Below are positions 59,480-64,000 of a stretch of 64,000 nucleotides of DNA, piece after piece. Source of the stretch: Eurosta solidaginis (lineage: Eukaryota > Arthropoda > Insecta > Diptera > Tephritidae); NCBI RefSeq assembly GCF_040869045.1, contig NC_090319.1, positions 346,684,302-346,748,301 on the forward strand. Direction: 5' to 3'. Positions within the stretch are counted from its first letter, which is position 1. Every line of letters begins with the position of its first letter. A model generated the notes under the pieces. The model had not been told where the DNA came from, searched no databases, and saw only the letters and a list, made by a program, of their open reading frames with translations. A program made the position numbers and the translations under genes.

Positions 59480-59945
59480 TCAATGTTCTCTACCGGGAGT
59501 CCAAGGAAACTTGGTGTTAGAGGCGTTGTTTCCACATTGCACATTGCTTGGTGTCCACATTACACATTGGTTGGGGACACATTGCAAGTAGAACATACAT
59601 TTACTGTTACAGTAATCCAGATCGACATTGACGCGCGTTTCCCTAGGAAAATGACGTTCCTCTTCTGCGAGTTCTGGGTATTTTTCTTTCAGAACTGGAT
59701 TCACCGGGCAGTTCTTGACATAGAGGTCCGATATCACTGAGGACTTGCTTGTGCTTTTTTGCTTCACACGGCTGTGTTCTAAGGTGGCCCCTGAAAGGTG
59801 TAGCCTCATCAATCAGATGTCTGTTAGGATGCCCAGGTTTATGGATACTCAACAGAAACTGTTTGTTCAGCATTTCACTTCACTCCCTAATGGGGAGGTG
59901 TAGGTGGTGTTCTGGGGACAACGGTACATCGCTGTACTTTTAGGA
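59480..59945 (-). pseudogene. Jockey/CR1-like retrotransposon C-terminal tail relic
   Basis: The minus strand reads LSPEHHLHLPIRE, MLNKQFLLSIHKPGHPNRHL and then, in another frame, CPVNPVLKEKYPELAEEERH followed by FPRETRVNVDLDYCNS. This matches the tail 'INRLLNxxPPEIxxEExxLPRxTRVTLAQLRSGYCN' common in insect elements annotated as jockey-like. The zinc-binding CPxCxxxPHDxxHLFxC end is not preserved. Confidence 0.6.
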
Positions 59946-60290
59946 GAACTGAGCAGTGTCCCCTCCATAATCTAAGTACTCTCTGTGCATCAGTTATAAG
60001 GCCGCCGTTTTCGTTTTTAAGGGAGTTTGCCCCGGGTTTTAAAATGAAACCCTCTACCTGTCGCTAGATTTTTTTGTAAAATTTTAGGACGTTATTCCTG
60101 GTAGCTAGCAGCTTAAGCTAGTTGCACTCACGTTCCCCTACCTCTGCTCTTTTCTTTCTGTAAAGCCGTTTCGCTTCCCTTTTCAACTCGTAGTAGCGTT
60201 CACACACTTTTCTTGTTGCGTTCTCTTTTAACGTAGCCTCGAGACCATTGTAATTTCTTCCGGTTGAATCTTTTGCTAGGCCTTATTATA

Positions 60291-61755
60291 AATTTTCACA
60301 GTTGCACAGTATAAATATTTGTATGTGTGTATATCTCCTTGAAGTATGCAACATTTTGTTAAATCTTTGGCTTCCGTTGAAATTTGCTAGGGAAAATATT
60401 TATGTGTGTATTAGTATTTTTTATACAACAAACTCGAGTATTTATTTAAATTTATTGAAATTATCGATCTTACAATTAAAAATTTATATTTTCGTAATTT
60501 CACAAATAGTATGTATGAATATGTACGATATTGTGAGAAATTTTGAATTTTAAATATATCATTTGCATTCATTTAAGAAGTGTTGGTCTGTGTTCACATG
60601 TCAAAATAAGTTAAAATGACATTTTTCATTTTCATTTGAAAATTTTCATCTGCATATTTGTATGTATGTTTGTAAGTTTGTAAATATGTATACCAGCGTG
60701 CAGAGAAAGAATTTAAGAAGTCAACCCCTGAATATCAAATTAACTAAATCTCATGCGAATATTTTTCTCTTTTTCCACTTTCTCATTGCAGTATGCAGCA
60801 GACACATCCACACATCCGGAGAGCAAAAATGCAGACACAGGCAAGTAAAGCGGCAAGCAAGCAAGTTAGGCAGTCAACAGAGCACCACCAAATGTCGTTA
60901 TTATCAACATCTTGAGCTAAACAACCATTATAACAACAACAAAAAAAAGCAAATACGGTGGAGGATTCATTAATGAAAGAGTGTATTTGTATGCATGTGT
61001 GTGTATTGCGAGCAAAAATGTCAGTAGCAGATGCCATTGCCAACAGCGCTATAACAAACAGTCAGTTCAAGCCCGTTGATGTGTTTGGTTATAATGAACG
61101 TCGGTATTGTGTTTAGTGTTATTGCAATGGAAGGCAGGTAGAATACGCGTCTTCGAAAAATTGTATAGCAAAAGGTCAAAAAGAAGTGTATACTATGACA
61201 TGCGTTAAATGATATTAGATTTTAAGCCATGGCAAGGACCTTCGTAGAAGCATCCTCATGATAGTTAAAACAAAAAATACAAATATAACAACAACAGTAA
61301 AATGTAATGCAAACAAATTTACGCGTTGAACGTGTCTGTGAAATGACTACCTACTTAAGCAAATAAATAAATTTGTTGCTGTTTTTATTTTGTTTGTATA
61401 TGTTTTGTGCGAATTTTTATTGTTATTGCATACATACATACATACATATGTATAAAAATATCATATTTAATAATAATAAAAGTGGAAAATTGAAAATAAT
61501 TTCATATGACGCGTGTGTGGCAAAGTATGATAAAATGATGTCTTGAGCTGCAAGTGAATAACATGGCAGATCACTGGTGTAAGTAGAGTGCATGTATATT
61601 TTGATTCAACTACGCGGAATGCCACTTAAAGTCGTGCTGCAGCACAGCACACATTCATGCCACATGCCACTTAAAATAAAAGTGTTGTAAATTTTTATGT
61701 TTGTACGCGTGTTTGTAAAATTTAATGAGCTTAAGCATTTGTAGTTGTAGTTATA
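60291..61755. other. Noncoding region upstream of the SAM gene
   Basis: No gene recognised. CATA tetranucleotide run at about 61432-61447. Apparent ORFs at 60302-60973 are low-complexity. Confidence 0.5.
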
Positions 61756-61759
61756 ACGA

Positions 61760-62290
61760 GCGAGCAACAAAAATATTAGAAGTGATTTGAACGTGTTGAG
61801 ACGGAATTATAAAAAAAAGAGTATTAAAAAAAAATTAAATTCTTAAACAAAAAAATGCTTAACAAAAAATAAGACGAGATGGCAACAAAAATATTAGAAG
61901 TGATTTGAACGTGTTGAGACGGAATTATAAAAAAAAGAGTATTAAAAAAAATTCTTAAACAAAAAAATACTTAACAAAAAATAAGACGAGATGGTAACAA
62001 CAAAAATAGAAGTGACTTGAACGTGTTGAGACGAAATTATAAAAAAAAAAGAAAATTCAAAAAAAAAAAAAAAAATTCTTAAACAAAAAAATGCTTAACA
62101 AAAAATAAAACGAGATGGCAACAAAAAAATATAAGTGACTTGAACGTGTTGGGATGGAATTATAAAAAAAAAAGAATATTAAAAAAATAAACAAAAAAAT
62201 GCTTAACAAAAAATAAAACGAGATGGCAACAAAAAAAAAAAAATATCAGTGACTTGAACGTGTTGGGATGGAATTATTAAAAAAAAAATT
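61760..62290 (+). repeat. Five-copy tandem repeat, 112-123 bp units
   Basis: GAACGTGTTG occurs at 61789, 61907, 62019, 62142 and 62256 (spacings 118, 112, 123, 114). Units contain CGAGATGGCAACAAAAA, AAGTGA(T/C)TTGAACGTG and A-runs of variable length that explain the period differences. Located about 0.9-1.4 kb upstream of the SAM start codon. Confidence 0.92.
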
Positions 62291-63158
62291 CTCAACAAAA
62301 AAATTTCTTAACAAATAATTAGTTTCTTTCATAAAAAACATCGACCCTCTCGCGTTATGCCCAAAGCAGCATTGCCAATTACCTTTTTTTGCGCCAACAT
62401 TTTTAACCCCCTTTCACTTGTGCGCGTTTCTGCTGCTTAAGTGAAATTGCAGCCCATTTAAAAGGTACAAACGTGTGCTGCCAAATTGATTTAAACTGCC
62501 ACTTAGTAAATAAGAAAAAAATAAAATAAATAAATTGCAGCAAAATCCTAAACAAATTGAAAAGCGCGCCAGAAGGAAACAAGCGTTCCGCCTCCTTAAC
62601 GCTAACACGCGTAGCGCTAAATAAAAATATTTTCGCGGAAATTGCATGTCATGCAACATTTACCACAAACGTCTATTAAGCGGCGGCGCTGTGTGAATAC
62701 ACACAACCATAGAAATGTAAACGAAAAAATTTCTTTTGGTGCATTTTAGCCACAAAATGACGCGCGTTGGCGCAGAATAGTGTAACAGAAAAAAAAACAA
62801 GAAAAATATTTGCAAGAATTAAAATAACAGCTTAAATATCCAAAAATAATAATAATTAAAAAAAAAGTGCAACAAACAGTCAAAACCGCCATAAAATTTT
62901 AGTGCAAATTCATCTAAAAGCAAGCAATTCTATTTTTTTTGTGCATTTGTGTTCGTGCATACGCCTAACTCGCCGTTTACAACAATTACGCGCGCGTAAA
63001 TTAGTGCCGTATTTCAACAGTTTGTATCGCCTTAATAACGCCCTACACACGCGCAACAACACAAATACAAACATTTTCAAATATCCAAATCACTGCACAC
63101 ACCGTCGTCACCTAGCATTTCACACTAAAACCCCAACTACTACTACCGTTAATTCACA
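62291..63158 (+). other. Region immediately upstream of the SAM start codon, probable 5' UTR or promoter
   Basis: AT-rich, with runs such as AAAAAAAAGTGCAACAAACA typical of fly 5' leaders. No core promoter can be assigned with confidence. An upstream ATG at 62902 opens a 142-codon frame that overlaps the SAM start in another frame. Confidence 0.4.
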
Positions 63159-63515
63159 ATGGCTGTTAGCAATATCGTTTGTGAATGGCTACGTGCCCTC
63201 GGTTTGGCTCAATATGCTGAAAGCTTTTTGGATAATGGCTATGATGATCTGGAAATATGCAAACAAATTGGTGATCCCGATTTGGATGCGATTGGTGTTG
63301 AAAATCCTTTACATCGTCATAAACTACTGAAGAGCATACGTCAGTTGCGTGAGAAAGGCGCTGCTTCGGTTTATTTTATGTTAAATGATCCGAATTCGCT
63401 GTCGGGTAGCATGGAGATATTGTGTGCAACAACAACAACGGAATTGGATATAGTTCTGCGCGAGCAATTGGAAAGTGATGGTATACGTTTGACGGCACAT
63501 CCTTATTCAACACCG
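63159..63515 (+). CDS. SAM-domain protein (SAMD5/SASH1-like), first coding exon
   Basis: 119 codons from ATG in a good fly context (CACAATGGC). The SAM domain covers about residues 5-66: IVCEWLRALGLAQYAESFLD, then [40 protein letters not shown]. The segment NGYDDLE(I/V)[14 protein letters not shown] is highly characteristic of vertebrate SAMD5 and SASH1, which are cytoplasmic scaffold or signalling proteins. After the domain comes VYFMLNDPNSLSGSMEILCA and a tail ending HPYSTP. The exon ends exactly after a codon (phase 0) at CCG|GTAAGTG, donor at 63516. The remainder of the protein lies beyond the window, so full architecture and orthology are unresolved. Confidence 0.9.
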
Positions 63516-63857
63516 GTAAGTGTAGTTAAAATTATAATTAGTTTTTGGTATATTTGTTTCAGTATGCGTTACAGCCCTAGGTTGTTTAAAATCTATGGCT
63601 GCTTTGACCATTTTCCAAAACGTAAACAAACAAGACAGCTTCTCCTCAAGTCAAGAAAATCTAGTATTTACCCACCAATAGTATTTCAAATCCATATATC
63701 CAGGATGATTTGCTCAATTGCTTAATAAAGACTTAGATGTCTGAAGCTATCAAGTGAGAGCTAACTGAGATCCCTGAAAAACTTTAAAAGGTTAATCGTC
63801 ATAAGATCTTTGGAGTCAAATTTGACATATTTTTAAAGAAATTCTTAACTAAAGATA
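63516..63857 (+). other. Start of intron 1 of the SAM gene
   Basis: Begins GTAAGTGTAG. Without splicing the frame would continue to 63725 with unrelated residues. No further exon is visible. Confidence 0.75.
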
Positions 63858-64000
63858 GATAGATAGATGTTGTGAGGTTAAGCACTGCGACCTATTGGTC
63901 TATTGTGCCCTCAATTCTCTTTACAACACTTCATCCAAGCCGAGTTCCCTGAGAAAATCCAGAATGGTTCCCGGCTTCAGAGAGTGTATGTGACTATTTC
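63858..64000 (-). pseudogene. Non-LTR retrotransposon 3' end in the SAM intron (partial)
   Basis: The minus strand encodes LKPGTILDFLRELGLDEVL and a stop (tta at 63921-63923), resembling the C-terminal 'ILDFL…' ends of RNase H-bearing LINEs. A short 3' UTR follows, ending CTATCTATCTATCT at about 63858-63871, a simple-repeat tail. It extends beyond the window. The family is inferred. Confidence 0.5.

Larger units (their letters stand above)
56776..60290 (-). pseudogene. RTE-clade retrotransposon relic (copy 5) carrying three later insertions
   Basis: Collinear minus-strand pieces. 60290-59946 is the linker before RT (KVCERYYELKREAKRLYRKK … GGLITDAQRVLRLWRGHCSV). 59080-58027 is the RT: NKAPGADGLTAELFKYSGEE, then WNLSDLCPVHNKGD, YRAISL, RLIGPYKCGFWPDKST, LLAYAFDI and VLSRQMKTMLYKSL. 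56878-56776 continues as SLIVTVL and MSVLRKIYGPLCI. The YADD box reads YAFD, a lost catalytic residue. Frameshift at about 58950. The interruptions are listed as separate features. Confidence 0.8.

Noticed and set aside
62902..63330. 142-codon ORF as the true protein start
   Set aside because: It overlaps the SAM exon in another frame, has no domain, and the SAM frame has conserved residues from its own ATG.

Overview
This 64 kb window looks like an intergenic and intronic stretch from the nuclear genome of a higher dipteran. A tephritid fruit fly is my best guess. The basis is AT-rich DNA, abundant microsatellites, and many copies of several short interspersed families alongside RTE-, LOA-, R1- and jockey-type retrotransposon relics, Penelope, Helitron, hAT and piggyBac. 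The species assignment is inference. I see no prokaryotic genes, operons, tRNA or rRNA genes, or CRISPR arrays.

Only one convincing host coding exon is present: the first coding exon (63159-63515, +) of a SAM-domain protein resembling SAMD5/SASH1. It ends at a clean GTAAGT donor, and its first intron runs off the window. Everything else with coding capacity belongs to mobile elements. The only long intact one is a Penelope-like ORF with RT and GIY-YIG domains (9051-10598, -). On the same strand, 3' of that ORF, lies an imperfect hammerhead-ribozyme-like fold (8645-8712).

Layout. 0-5 kb: hAT-like and unclassified transposase relics, then an RTE relic split by a short element with a 16-bp target-site duplication. 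5-11 kb: repeats, a tRNA-derived SINE and the Penelope element. 12-16 kb: a short interspersed element, a degenerate TATCGAT array, an RTE relic and an old satellite. 16-19 kb: a LOA/I-type element inserted in a jockey-like relic. 20-22 kb: about 1 kb of (AAAAT)n followed by a second TATCGAT array. 22-28 kb: SINEs plus LOA-, RTE- and R1-type relics. 29-33 kb: a satellite with alternating period, a 380-bp near-perfect hairpin and a degenerate CCCGAAA array. 33-39 kb: SINEs, a Helitron-like end, a terminal-inverted-repeat element containing a ten-copy 130-bp array, and an internally deleted piggyBac relic. 39-50 kb: mostly unique AT-rich DNA with a hAT MITE, a large purine microsatellite and a possible solo LTR. 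50-53 kb: an internally deleted Helitron. 54-56 kb: two more hAT MITEs with 8-bp target duplications. 56-60 kb: an RTE relic carrying three later elements. 60-64 kb: upstream region, tandem repeats and first exon of the SAM gene.

The main value of the window is its insertion stratigraphy, since many target-site duplications can be read directly, plus several unusual repeat architectures. I found no evidence for a wholly new biological system. The best candidates for a closer look are the hammerhead-like motif, the twin TATCGAT arrays, the long hairpin and the shared terminal architecture of two short-element families.
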